Below are positions 1-12,799 of a DNA stretch of 64,000 bases, in pieces. This stretch comes from Ajuga chamaepitys (lineage: Eukaryota; Streptophyta; Magnoliopsida; Lamiales; Lamiaceae): contig OY282503.1 of assembly GCA_958295605.1 (NCBI GenBank), forward strand, positions 26,753,705-26,817,704. Direction: 5' to 3'. The notes beneath the pieces are model-generated. The model had not been told where the DNA came from and did no database searches. It saw nothing but the letters and a program-made list of their open reading frames with translations. Both the position numbers and the translations under genes were made by a program. Each line of letters starts with the position of its first letter. Position 1 is the stretch's first letter.

Positions 1-200
1 CCAAGTACGCACAATGTGATCCAAGTCGGCTTCTTGGATCGACACGCACCAACTATTTGACTCCGTTCGACTTCACGAATCATTAAGGCTTGTCTTTGAA
101 CCCAATTGACTTCTCGGATCAACAAGTCTTTCAATTGTCCCAATTCGGCTTCTCGGATCAACAAGTATCCATAACTTGATCCATTTATTTTACCAAGTCA
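1..200 (+). repeat. Q-type monomer at the left window edge
   Basis: It carries the Q signature (register 25 g, 35 t) followed by H at 201, as in the Q'-H pairs at 61,600 and 62,200. It has private changes at 41 and 45 (gacacgcacc instead of aacaagcacc). The array continues upstream of the window. Confidence 0.8.
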
Positions 201-953
201 CCTAGTACGCACAACGTGATCCAATTCGGCTTCTCGGATCAACAAGCACCAACTATTTGACTTCATTCGACTTCACGAATCATTAAGGCTTGTATTTGAA
301 CCCAATTGACTTCTCGGATCAACATGTCTTTCAATTGACCCAATTCGGCTTCTGGGATCAACAAGTATCCATAACTTGATCCGTTTGTTTTACCAAGTCA
401 CCAAGTACGCACAATGTGACCCAATTCGGCTTCTCGGATCAACAAGCACCAACTATTTGACTTCGTTCGACTTCACGAATCATTAAGGGTTGTCTTTGAG
501 CCCAATTGACTTCTCGCATCAACGAGTCTTTCAATTGTCCCAATTCGGCTTCTCGGATCAACAAGTATCCATAACATGATCCATTTGTTTTACCAAGTCA
601 CCAAATACGCACAATGTGATCCAATTCGGCTTCTCGGATCAACAAGCACCAACTATTTGACTTCGTTCGACTTCACAAATCATTAAGGCTTGTATTTGAA
701 CCCAATTGACTTCTCGGATCAACAAGTCTTTCAATTGACCCAATTCGGCTTCTCGGATCAACAAGTATCCATAACTTGATCCGTTTGTTTTACCAAGTCA
801 CCAAGTACGCACAATGTGACCCGATTCGGCTTCTCGGATCAACAAGCACCAACTATTTGACTCCGTTCGACTTCACGAATCATTCAGGCTTGTATTTGAA
901 CCCAATTGACTTCTCGGATCAACAAGTCTTTCAATTGACCCAATTCGGCTTCT

Positions 954-983
954 CGGATCAACAAGTATCCATAACTTGATCCG
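954..983. repeat. 8-bp inverted repeat recurring per monomer (exemplar)
   Basis: cggatcaa at 954-961 is matched by its reverse complement ttgatccg at 976-983, leaving a 14-base loop. The pair sits at register 154-161 / 176-183. It is perfect in monomers ending ccgtttg (types C, K, L, J and others) that keep cggatcaa. It loses pairs where the right arm is ttgatcca or atgatcca (types A, B, D, F, I) or where the left arm changes (E, H). It arises from the s4 core facing the s5 tail. It could form a small cruciform or bind a dimeric protein, but nothing in the sequence shows that it does. Confidence 0.5.
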
Positions 984-1000
984 TTTGTTTTACCAAGTCA

Positions 1001-1200
1001 CCAAGTACGCACAATGTGACCCGATTCGGCTTCTCGAATCAACAAGCACCAACTATTTGACTCCGTTCGACTTCACGAATCATTAAGGCTTGTATTTGAA
1101 CCCAATTGACTTCTCGGATCAACAAGTCTTTCAATTGACCCAATTCGGCTTCTCGGATCAACAAGTATCCATAACTTGATCCGTTTGTTTTACCAAGTCA
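1001..1200 (+). repeat. Reference monomer (type L) showing five ~40-bp subunits
   Basis: This monomer shows the internal structure shared by all. Cores related to ttcggcttctcggatcaaca-ag end at register 46, 87, 126, 165 and 205, a spacing of 41, 39, 39, 40 and 41. In the generic monomer the s4 core (144-165) equals the s1 core (25-46) at 22/22. In s3 (106-126) one base is missing and one differs. In s2 (66-87) 17/22 match, and in s5 (184-205) 13/22 match. The segments between the cores also align, each carrying a ttga-like motif before the next core (atttga, atttgaa, aattgacc, cttgatcc, tgtgatcc). The 200-bp unit therefore looks like a degenerate pentamer. Confidence 0.85.
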
Positions 1201-2600
1201 CCAAGTACGCACAATGTGACCCGATTCGGCTTGTCGGATCAACAAGCACCAACTATTTGACTTCGTTCGACTTCACGAATCACTAAGGCTTGTCTTTGAA
1301 CCCAATTGACTTCTCGGATCAACAAGTCTTTCAATTGTCCCAATTCGGCTTCTCGGATCAACAAGTATCCATAACTTGATCCATTTATTTTACCAAGTCA
1401 CCAAGTACGCACAATGTGATCCAAGTCGGCTTCTTAGATCAACAAGCACCAACTATTTGACTCCGTTCGACTTAACGAATCATTAAGGCTTGTATTTGAA
1501 CCCAATTGACTTCTCGGATCAACAAGTCTTTCAATTGACCCAATTCGATTTCTGGTATCAACAAGTATCCATAACTTGATCCATTTGTTTTACCATGTCA
1601 CCAAGTACGCACAATGTGACCCAATTCGGCTTCTCGGATCAACAAGCACCAACTATTTGACTCCGTTCGACTTCACGAATCATTAAAGCTTGTATTTGAA
1701 CCCAATTGACTTCGCGGATCAACAAGTCTTTCAATTCACCCAATTCGGCTTCTCGGATCAACAAGTATCCATAACTTGATCCATTTGTTTTACCAAGTCA
1801 CCAAGTACGCACAATGTGATCCAATTCGACTTCTCGGATCAACAAGCACCAACTATTTGACTCCGTTCGACTTCACGAATCATTAAGGTTTGTATTTAAA
1901 CCCAATTGACTTCTCGGATCAACAAGTCTTTCAATTGACCCAATTCGGCTTCTCGGATCAACAAGTATCCATAACTTGATCCGTTTGTTTTTCCAAGTCA
2001 CCAAGTACGCACAATGTGACCCGATTCGGCTTCTCGAATCAACAAGCACCAACTATTTGACTCCGTTCGACTTCACGAATCATTAAGGCTTGTCTTTGAA
2101 CCCAATTGACTTCTCGGATCAACAAGTCTTTCAATTGTCCCAATTCGGCTTCTCGGATCAACAAGTATCCATAACTTGATCCATTTATTTTACCAAGTCA
2201 CCAAGTACGCACAATGTGATCCAATTCGGCTTCTCGGATCAACAAGCACCAACTATTTGACTTCATTCGACTTCACGAATCATTCAGGCTTGTATTTGAA
2301 CCCAATTGACTTCTCGGATCAACAAGTCTTTCAATTGACCCAATTCGGCTTCTGGGATCAACAAGTATCCATAACTTGATCCGTTTGTTTTACCAAGTCA
2401 CCAAGTACGCACAATGTGACCCAATTCGGCTTCTCGGATCAACAAGCACCAACTATTTGACTCCGTTCGACTTCACGAATCATTAAGGCTTGTCTTTGAA
2501 CCCAATTGACTTCTCGGATCAACAAGTCTTTCAATTGACCCAATTCGGCTTCTCGGATCAACAAGTATCCATAACTTGATCCGTTTGTTTTACCAAGTCA

Positions 2601-5000
2601 CCAAGTACGCACAATGTGACCCGATTCGGCTTGTCGGATCAACAAGCACCAACTATTTGACTTCGTTCGACTTCACGAATCACTAAGGCTTGTCTTTGAA
2701 CCCAATTGACTTCTCGGATCAACAAGTCTTTCAATTGTCCCAATTCGGCTTCTCGGATCAACAAGTATTCATAACTTGATCCATTTATTTTACCAAGTCA
2801 CCAAGTACGCACAATGTGATCCAAGTCGGCTTCTTAGATCAACAAGCACCAACTATTTGACTCCGTTCGACTTAACGAATCATTAAGGCTTGTATTTGAA
2901 CCCAATTGACTTCTCGGATCAACAAGTCTTTCAATTGACCCAATTCGATTTCTGGTATCAACAAGTATCCATAACTTGATCCATTTGTTTTACCATGTCA
3001 CCAAGTACGCACAATGTGACCCAATTCGGCTTCTCGGATCAACAAGCACCAACTATTTGACTCCGTTCGACTTCACGAATCATTAAAGCTTGTATTTGAA
3101 CCCAATTGACTTCGCGGATCAACAAGTCTTTCAATTCACCCAATTCGGCTTCTCGGATCAACAAGTATCCATAACTTGATCCATTTGTTTTACCAAGTCA
3201 CCAAGTACGCACAATGTGACCCGATTCGGCTTCACGAATCAACAAGCACCAACTATTTGACTCCGTTCGACTTCACGAATCATTAAGGCTTGTATTTGAA
3301 CCCAATTGACTTCTCGGATCAACAAGTCTTTCAATTGACCCAATTCGGCTTCTCGGATCAACAAGTATCCATAACTTGATCCGTTTGTTTTACCAAGTCA
3401 CCAAGTACGCACAATGTGACCCGATTCGGCTTGTCGGATCAACAAGCACCAACTATTTGACTTCGTTCGACTTCGCGAATCACTAAGGCTTGTCTTTGAA
3501 CCCAATTGACTTCTCGGATCAACAAGTCTTTCAATTGTCCCAATTCGGCTTCTCGGATCAACAAGTATCCATAACTTGATCCATTTATTTTACCAAGTCA
3601 CCAAGTACGCACAATGTGATCCAAGTCGGCTTCTTAGATCAACAAGCACCAACTATTTGACTCCGTTCGACTTAACGAATCATTAAGGCTTGTATTTGAA
3701 CCCAATTGACTTCTCGGATCAACAAGTCTTTCAATTGACCCAATTCGATTTCTGGTATCAACAAGTATCCATAACTTGATCCATTTGTTTTACCATGTCA
3801 CCAAGTACGCACAATGTGACCCAATTCGGCTTCTCGGATCAACAAGCACCAACTATTTGACTCCGTTCGACTTCACGAATCATTAAAGCTTGTATTTGAA
3901 CCCAATTGACTTCGCGGATCAACAAGTCTTTCAATTCACCCAATTCGGCTTCTCGGATCAACAAGTATCCATAACTTGATCCATTTGTTTTACCAAGTCA
4001 CCAAGTACGCACAATGTGATCCAATTCGACTTCTCGGATCAACAAGCACCAACTATTTGACTCCGTTCGACTTCACGAATCATTAAGGTTTGTATTTGAA
4101 CCCAATTGACTTCTCGGATCAACAAGTTTTTCAATTGACCCAATTCGGCTTCTCGGATCAACAAGTATCCATAACTTGATCCGTTTGTTTTACCAAGTCA
4201 CCAAGTACGCACAATGTGACCCGATTCGGCTTCTCGAATCAACAAGCACCAACTATTTGACTCCGTTCGACTTCACGAATCATTAAGGCTTGTCTTTGAA
4301 CCCAATTGACTTCTCGGATCAACAAGTCTTTCAATTGTCCCAATTCGGCTTCTCGGATCAACATGTATCCATAACTTGATCCATTTATTTTACCAAGTCA
4401 CCAAGTACGCACAATGTGATCCAATTCGGCTTCTCGGATCAACAAGCACCAACTATTTGACTTCATTCGACTTCACGAATCATTCAGGCTTGTATTTGAA
4501 CCCAATTGACTTCTCGGATCAACAAGTCTTTCAATTGACCCAATTCGGCTTCTGGGATCAACAAGTATCCATAACTTGATCCGTTTATTTTACAAAGTCA
4601 CCAAGTACGCACAATGTGACCCAATTCGGCTTCTCGGATCAACAAGCACCAACTATTTGACTCCGTTCGACTTCACGAATCATTAAGGCTTGTCTTTGAG
4701 CCCAATTGACTTCTCGCATCAACAAGTCTTTCAATTGTCCCAATTCGGCTTCTCGGATCAACAAGTATCCATAACTTGATCCATTTGTTTTACCAAGTCA
4801 CCAAGTACGCACAATTTGATCCAATTCGGCTTCTCGGATCAACAAGCACCAACTATTTGACTTCGTTCGACTTCACGAATCATTAAGGCTTGTCTTTGAA
4901 CCCAATTGACTTCTCGGATCAACAAGTCTTTCAATTGTCCCAATTCGGCTTCTCGGATCAACAAGTATCCATAACTTGATCCATTTATTTTACCAAGTCA
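2601..5000 (+). repeat. HOR block M-A-B-L-M-A-B-C-D-E-F-G
   Basis: Twelve monomers with one extra L-M-A-B tetramer pass. It carries private markers: T at 2769 (M), T at 4128 (C), and A at 4587 with A at 4594 (E/F junction). All recur together 16,198 bp downstream, and the first two also recur at 11,368 and 12,727. The block is thus a founder or sister of later segments. Confidence 0.8.
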
Positions 5001-8000
5001 CCTAGTACGCACAACGTGATCCAATTCGGCTTCTCGGATCAACAAGCACCAACTATTTGACTTCATTCGACTTCACGAATCATTAAGGCTTGTATTTGAA
5101 CCCAATTGACTTCTCGGATCAACAAGTCTTTCAATTGACCCAATTCGGCTTCTGGGATCAACAAGTATCCATAACTTGATCCGTTTGTTTTACCAAGTCA
5201 CCAAGTACGCACAATGTGACCCAATTCGGCTTCTCGGATCAACAAGCACCAACTATTTGACTCCGTTCGACTTCACGAATCATTAAGGGTTGTCTTTGAG
5301 CCCAATTGACTTCTCGCATCAACAAGTCTTTCAATTGTCCCAATTCGGCTTCTCGGATCAACAAGTATCAATAACATGATCCATTTGTTTTACCAAGTCA
5401 CCAAGTACGCACAATGTGATTCAATTCGGCTTCTCGGATCAACAAGCACCAACTATTTGACTTCGTTCGACTTCACAAATCATTAAGGCTTGTATTTGAA
5501 CCCAATTGACTTCTCGGATCAACAAGTCTTTCAATTGACCCAATTCGGCTTCTCGGATCAACAAGTATCCATAACTTGATCCGTTTGTTTTACCAAGTCA
5601 CCAAGTACGCACAATGTGACCCGATTCGGCTTCTCGGATCAACAAGCACCAACTATTTGACTCCGTTCGACTTCACGAATCATTCAGGCTTGTATTTGAA
5701 CCCAATTGACTTCTCGGATCAACAAGTCTTTCAATTGACCCAATTCGGCTTCTCGGATCAACAAGTATCCATAACTTGATCCATTTGTTTTACCAAGTCA
5801 CCAAGTACGCACAATGTGACCCGATTCGGCTTCTCGAATCAACAAGCACCAACTATTTGACTCCGTTCGACTTCACGAATCATTAAGGCTTGTATTTGAA
5901 CCCAATTGACTTCTCGGATCAACAAGTCTTTCAATTGACCCAATTCGGCTTCTCGGATCAACAAGTATCCATAACTTGATCCGTTTGTTTTACCAAGTCA
6001 CCAAGTACGCACAATGTGACCCGATTCGGCTTGTCGGATCAACAAGCACCAACTATTTGACTTCGTTCGACTTCACGAATCACTAAGGCTTGTCTTTGAA
6101 CCCAATTGACTTCTCGGATCAACAAGTCTTTCAATTGTCCCAATTCGGCTTCTCGGATCAACAAGTATCCATAACTTGATCCATTTATTTTACCAAGTCA
6201 CCAAGTACGCACAATGTGATCCAAGTCGGCTTCTTAGATCAACAAGCACCAACTATTTGACTCCGTTCGACTTAACGAATCATTAAGGCTTGTATTTGAA
6301 CCCAATTGACTTCTCGGATCAACAAGTCTTTCAATTGACCCAATTCGATTTCTGGTATCAACAAGTATCCATAACTTGATCCATTTGTTTTACCATGTCA
6401 CCAAGTACGCACAATGTGACCCAATTCGGCTTCTCGGATCAACAAGCACCAACTATTTGACTCCGTTCGACTTCACGAATCATTAAAGCTTGTATTTGAA
6501 CCAAATTGACTTCGCGGATCAACAAGTCTTTCAATTCACCCAATTCGGCTTCTCGGATCAACAAGTATCCATAACTTGATCCATTTGTTTTACCAAGTCA
6601 CCAAGTACGCACAATGTGACCCGATTCGGCTTCTCGAATCAACAAGCACCAACTATTTGACTCCGTTCGACTTCACGAATCATTAAGGCTTGTATTTGAA
6701 CCCAATTGACTTCTCGGATCAACAAGTCTTTCAATTGACCCAATTCGGCTTCTCGGATCAACAAGTATCCATAACTTGATCCGTTTGTTTTACCAAGTCA
6801 CCAAGTACGCACAATGTGACCCGATTCGGCTTGTCGGATCAACAAGCACCAACTATTTGACTTCGTTCGACTTCACGAATCACTAAGGCTTGTCTTTGAA
6901 CCCAATTGACTTCTCGGATCAACAAGTCTTTCAATTGTCCCAATTCGGCTTCTCGGATCAACAAGTATCCATAACTTGATCCATTTATTTTACCAAGTCA
7001 CCAAGTACGCACAATGTGATCCAAGTCGGCTTCTTAGATCAACAAGCACCAACTATTTGACTCCGTTCGACTTAACGAATCATTAAGGCTTGTATTTGAA
7101 CCCAATTGACTTCTCGGATCAACAAGTCTTTCAATTGACCCAATTCGATTTCTGGTATCAACAAGTATCCATAACTTGATCCATTTGTTTTACCATGTCA
7201 CCAAGTACGCACAATGTGACCCAATTCGGCTTCTCGGATCAACAAGCACCAACTATTTGACTCCGTTCGACTTCACGAATCATTAAAGCTTGTATTTGAA
7301 CCCAATTGACTTCGCGGATCAACAAGTCTTTCAATTCACCCAATTCGGCTTCTCGGATCAACAAGTATCCATAACTTGATCCATTTGTTTTACCAAGTCA
7401 CCAAGTACGCACAATGTGATCCAATTCGACTTCTCGGATCAACAAGCACCAACTATTTGACTCCGTTCGACTTCACGAATCATTAAGGTTTGTATTTGAA
7501 CCCAATTGACTTCTCGGATCAACAAGTCTTTCAATTGACCCAATTCGGCTTCTCGGATCAACAAGTATCCATAACTTGATCCGTTTGTTTTACCAAGTCA
7601 CCAAGTACGCACAATGTGACCCGATTCGGCTTCTCGAATCAACAAGCACCAACTATTTGACTCCGTTCGACTTCACGAATCATTAAGGCTTGTCTTTGAA
7701 CCCAATTGACTTCTCGGATCAACAAGTCTTTAAATTGTCCCAATTCGGCTTCTCGGATCAACAAGTATCCATAACTTGATCCATTTATTTTGCCAAGTCA
7801 CCAAGTACGCACAATGTGATCCAATTCGGCTTCTCGGATCAACAAGCACCAACTATTTGACTTCATTCGATTTCACGAATCATTCAGGCTTGTATTTGAA
7901 CCCAATTGACTTCTCGGATCAACAAGTCTTTCAATTGACCCAATTCGGCTTCTGGGATCAACAAGTATCCATAACTTGATCCGTTTGTTTTACCAAGTCA

Positions 8001-8400
8001 CCAAGTACGCACAATGTGACCCAATTCGGCTTCTCGGATCAACAAGCACCAACTATTTGACTCCGTTCGACTTCACGAATCATTAAGGCTTGTCTTTGAG
8101 CCCAATTGACTTCTCGCATCAACAAGTCTTTCAATTGTCCCAATTCGGCTTCTCGGATCAACAAGTATCCATAACTTGATCCATTTGTTTTACCAAGTCA
8201 CCAAGTACGCACAATTTGATCCAATTCGGCTTCTCGGATCAACAAGCACCAACTATTTGACTTCGTTCGACTACACGAATCATTAAGGCTTGTCTTTGAA
8301 CCCAATTGACTTCTCGGATCAACAAGTCTTTCAATTGTCCCAATTCGTCTTCTCGGATCAACAAGTATCCATAACTTGATCCATTTATTTTACCAAGTCA
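5001..8400 (+). repeat. HOR block H-I-J-K-L-M-A-B-(L-M-A-B)-C-D-E-F-G, 17 monomers
   Basis: A full 13-mer pass expanded by one L-M-A-B unit at 6601-7400. Private markers here are A at 6503 (B), A at 7732 (D), tttgcc near 7790 and A at 8273 (G). They recur at 14,102, 15,331, about 15,390 and 15,872, and again around 23.5-25.3 kb, showing block duplication. Confidence 0.82.
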
Positions 8401-10400
8401 CCTAGTACGCACAACGTGATCCAATTCGGCTTCTCGGATCAACAAGCACCAACTATTTGACTTCATTCGACTTCACGAATCATTAAGGCTTGTATTTGAA
8501 CCCAATTGACTTCTCGGATCAACAAGTCTTTCAATTCACCCAATTCGGCTTCTCGGATCAACAAGTATCCATAACTTGATCCATTTGTTTTACCAAGTCA
8601 CCAAGTACGCACAATGTGACCCGATTCGGCTTCTCGAATCAACAAGCACCAACTATTTGACTCCGTTCGACTTCACGAATCATTAAGGCTTGTATTTGAA
8701 CCCAATTGACTTCTCGGATCAACAAGTCTTTCAATTGACCCAATTCGGCTTCTCGGATCAACAAGTATCCATAACTTGATCCGTTTGTTTTACCAAGTCA
8801 CCAAGTACGCACAATGTGACCCGATTCGGCTTGTCGGATCAACAAGCACCAACTATTTGACTTCGTTCGACTTCACGAATCACTAAGGCTTGTCTTTGAA
8901 CCCAATTGACTTCTCGGATCAACAAGTCTTTCAATTGTCCCAATTCGGCTTCTCGGATCAACAAGTATCCATAACTTGATCCATTTATTTTACCAAGTCA
9001 CCAAGTACGCACAATGTGATCCAAGTCGGCTTCTTAGATCAACAAGCACCAACTATTTGACTCCGTTCGACTTAACGAATCATTAAGGCTTGTATTTGAA
9101 CCCAATTGACTTCTCGGATCAACAAGTCTTTCAATTGACCCAATTCGATTTCTGGTATCAACAAGTATCCATAACTTGATCCATTTGTTTTACCATGTCA
9201 CCAAGTACGCACAATGTGACCCAATTCGGTTTCTCGGATCAACAAGCACCAACTATTTGACTCCGTTCGACTTCACGAATCATTAAAGCTTGTATTTGAA
9301 CCCAATTGACTTCGCGGATCAACAAGTCTTTCAATTCACCCAATTCGGCTTCTCGGATCAACAAGTATCCATAACTTGATCCATTTGTTTTACCAAGTCA
9401 CCAAGTACGCACAATGTGATCCAATTCGACTTCTCGGATCAACAAGCACCAACTATTTGACTCCGTTCGACTTCACGAATCATTAAGGTTTGTATTTAAA
9501 CCCAATTGACTTCTCGGATCAACAAGTCTTTCAATTGACCCAATTCGGCTTCTCGGATCAACAAGTATCCATAACTTGATCCGTTTGTTTTACCAAGTCA
9601 CCAAGTACGCACAATGTGACCCGATTCGGCTTCTCGAATCAACAAGCACCAACTATTTGACTCCGTTCGACTTCACGAATCATTAAGGCTTGTCTTTGAA
9701 CCCAATTGACTTCTCGGATCAACAAGTCTTTCAATTGTCCCAATTCGGCTTCTCGGATCAACAAGTATCCATAACTTGATCCATTTATTTTACCAAGTCA
9801 CCAAGTACGCACAATGTGATCCAATTCGGCTTCTCGGATCAACAAGCACCAACTATTTGACTTCATTCGACTTCACGAATCATTCAGGCTTGTATTTGAA
9901 CCCAATTGACTTCTCGGATCAACAAGTCTTTCAATTGACCCAATTCGGCTTCTGGGATCAACAAGTATCCATAACTTGATCCGTTTGTTTTACCAAGTCA
10001 CCAAGTACGCACAATGTGACCCAATTCGGCTTCTCGGATCAACAAGCACCAACTATTTGACTCCGTTCGACTTCACGAATCATTAAGGCTTGTCTTTGAG
10101 CCCAATTGACTTCTCGCATCAACAAGTCTTTCAATTGTCCCAATTCGGCTTCTCGGATCAACAAGTATCCATAACTTGATCCATTTGTTTTACCAAGTCA
10201 CCAAGTACGCACAATTTGATCCAATTCGGCTTCTCGGATCAACAAGCACCAACTATTTGACTTCGTTCGACTTCACGAATCATTAAGGCTTGTCTTTGAA
10301 CCCAATTGACTTCTCGGATCAACAAGTCTTTCAATTGTCCCAATTCGGCTTCTCGGATCAACAAGTATCCATAACTTGATCCATTTATTTTACCAAGTCA
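8401..10400 (+). repeat. Shortened HOR (H/B)-L-M-A-B-C-D-E-F-G, 10 monomers
   Basis: The first monomer (8401-8600) begins as H (cctag, aacgtg, cattcga) and ends as B (ttcacc, ccatttg). It is followed by L, so I, J and K are skipped along with the first L-M-A pass. The same hybrid recurs at 16,000. Confidence 0.8.
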
Positions 10401-10599
10401 CCAAGACGCACAACGTGATCCAATTCGGCTTCTCGGATCAACAAGCACCAACAATTTGACTTCATTCGACTTCACGAATCATTAAGGCTTGTATTTGAAC
10501 CCAATTGACTTCTCGGATCAACAAGTCTTTCAATTGACCCAATTCGGCTTCTGGGATCAACAAGTATCCATAACTTGATCCGTTTGTTTTACCAAGTCA
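10401..10599 (+). repeat. 199-bp H monomer with a 1-base deletion
   Basis: ccaagacgc replaces ccaagtacgc after 10,405, shifting the array phase by one. It also has caacaattt in place of caactattt. The identical deletion recurs at 18,000, making it a rare marker of duplication. Confidence 0.92.
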
Positions 10600-12799
10600 C
10601 CAAGTACGCACAATGTGACCCAATTCGGCTTCTCGGATCAACAAGCACCAACTATTTGACTCCGTTCGACTTCACGAATCATTAAGGGTTGTCTTTGAGC
10701 CCAATTGACTTCTCGCATCAACAAGTCTTTCAATTGTCCCAATTCGGCTTCTCGAATCAACAAGTATCCATAACATGATCCATTTGTTTTACCAAGTCAC
10801 CAAGTACGCACAATGTGATCCAATTCGGCTTCTCGGATCAACAAGCACCAACTATTTGACTTCGTTCGACTTCACAAATCATTAAGGCTTGTATTGGAAC
10901 CCAATTGACTTCTCGGATCAACAAGTCTTTCAATTGACCCAATTCGGCTTCTCGGATCAACAAGTATCCATAACTTGATCCGTTTGTTTTACCAAGTCAC
11001 CAAGTACGCACAATGTGACCCGATTCGGCTTCTCGAATCAACAAGCACCAACTATTTGACTCCGTTCGACTTCACGAATCATTAAGGCTTGTATTTGAAC
11101 CCAATTGACTTCTCGGATCAACAAGTCTTTCAATTGACCCAATTCGGCTTCTCGGATCAACAAGTATCCATAACTTGATCCGTTTGTTTTACCAAGTCAC
11201 CAAGTACGCACAATGTGACCCGATTCGGCTTGTCGGATCAACAAGCACCAACTATTTGACTTCGTTCGACTTCACGAATCACTAAGGCTTGTCTTTGAAC
11301 CCAATTGACTTCTCGGATCAACAAGTCTTTCAATTGTCCCAATTCGGCTTCTCGGATCAACAAGTATTCATAACTTGATCCATTTATTTTACCAAGTCAC
11401 CAAGTACGCACAATGTGATCCAAGTCGGCTTCTTAGATCAACAAGCACCAACTATTTGACTCCGTTCGACTTAACGAATCATTAAGGCTTGTATTTGAAC
11501 CCAATTGACTTCTCGGATCAACAAGTCTTTCAATTGACCCAATTCGATTTCTGGTATCAACAAGTATCCATAACTTGATCCATTTGTTTTACCATGTCAC
11601 CAAGTACGCACAATGTGACCCAATTCGGCTTCTCGGATCAACAAGCACCAACTATTTGACTCCGTTCGACTTCACGAATCATTAAAGCTTGTATTTGAAC
11701 CCAATTGACTTCGCGGATCAACAAGTCTTTCAATTCACCCAATTCGGCTTCTCGGATCAACAAGTATCCATAACTTGATCCATTTGTTTTACCAAGTCAC
11801 CAAGTACGCACAATGTGACCCGATTCGGCTTCTCGAATCAACAAGCACCAACTATTTGACTCCGTTCGACTTCACGAATCATTAAGGCTTGTATTTGAAC
11901 CCAATTGACTTCTCGGATCAACAAGTCTTTCAATTGACCCAATTCGGCTTCTCGGATCAACAAGTATCCATAACTTGATCCGTTTGTTTTACCAAGTCAC
12001 CAAGTACGCACAATGTGACCCGATTCGGCTTGTCGGATCAACAAGCACCAACTATTTGACTTCGTTCGACTTCACGAATCACTAAGGCTTGTCTTTGAAC
12101 CCAATTGACTTCTCGGATCAACAAGTCTTTCAATTGTCCCAATTCGGCTTCTCGGATCAACAAGTATCCATAACTTGATCCATTTATTTTACCAAGTCAC
12201 CAAGTACGCACAATGTGATCCAAGTCGGCTTCTTAGATCAACAAGCACCAACTATTTGACTCCGTTCGACTTAACGAATCATTAAGGCTTGTATTTGAAC
12301 CCAATTGACTTCTCGGATCAACAAGTCTTTCAATTGACCCAATTCGATTTCTGGTATCAACAAGTATCCATAACTTGATCCATTTGTTTTACCATGTCAC
12401 CAAGTACGCACAATGTGACCCAATTCGGCTTCTCGGATCAACAAGCACCAACTATTTGACTCCGTTCGACTTCACGAATCATTAAAGCTTGTATTTGAAC
12501 CCAATTGACTTCGCGGATCAACAAGTCTTTCAATTCACCCAATTCGGCTTCTCGGATCAACAAGTATCCATAACTTGATCCATTTGTTTTACCAAGTCAC
12601 CAAGTACGCACAATGTGATCCAATTCGACTTCTCGGATCAACAAGCACCAACTATTTGACTCCGTTCGACTTCACGAATCATTAAGGTTTGTATTTGAAC
12701 CCAATTGACTTCTCGGATCAACAAGTTTTTCAATTGACCCAATTCGGCTTCTCGGATCAACAAGTATCCATAACTTGATCCGTTTGTTTTACCAAGTCA
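10600..12799 (+). repeat. HOR block I-J-L-M-A-B-L-M-A-B-C (K absent)
   Basis: J at 10,800 is followed directly by L at 11,000, so K has been lost. I has ctcgaatc in its s4 core near 10,755, and J has tattgg near 10,893; both are shared with the copy at 18.2-18.6 kb. The M monomer carries T at 11,368 and the C monomer T at 12,727. Confidence 0.8.

Larger units (their letters stand above)
201..2600 (+). repeat. HOR block H-I-J-K-L-M-A-B-C-D-E-(F/L), 12 monomers
   Basis: The first pass through the 13-mer order. Diagnostics: cctag and aacgtg (H, 201), aagggt with acatgat (I, 401), cacaaat (J, 601), cattcagg (K, 801), ctcgaatc (L, 1001), ttgtcgg with cactaagg (M, 1201), cttagatc and taccatg (A, 1401), aaagct with ttcgcgg (B, 1601), ttcgac with aaggtt (C, 1801), D 2001, E 2201. 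The last monomer (2401-2600) starts like F but ends like K/L (ttgacc, ccgtttg) and is followed by M, so G through K are missing. Confidence 0.85.

Noticed and set aside
776..979. Thirty-six open frames of 67-70 codons, one per E- or K-type monomer
   Set aside because: Nearly all begin with TTG, not ATG, and each spans exactly one repeat. They are open only because a substitution at register 84 or 85 removes the taa in cattaagg. The stop overlaps the next start in the next repeat. No codon pattern, signal or domain supports coding, so these are by-products of the satellite.
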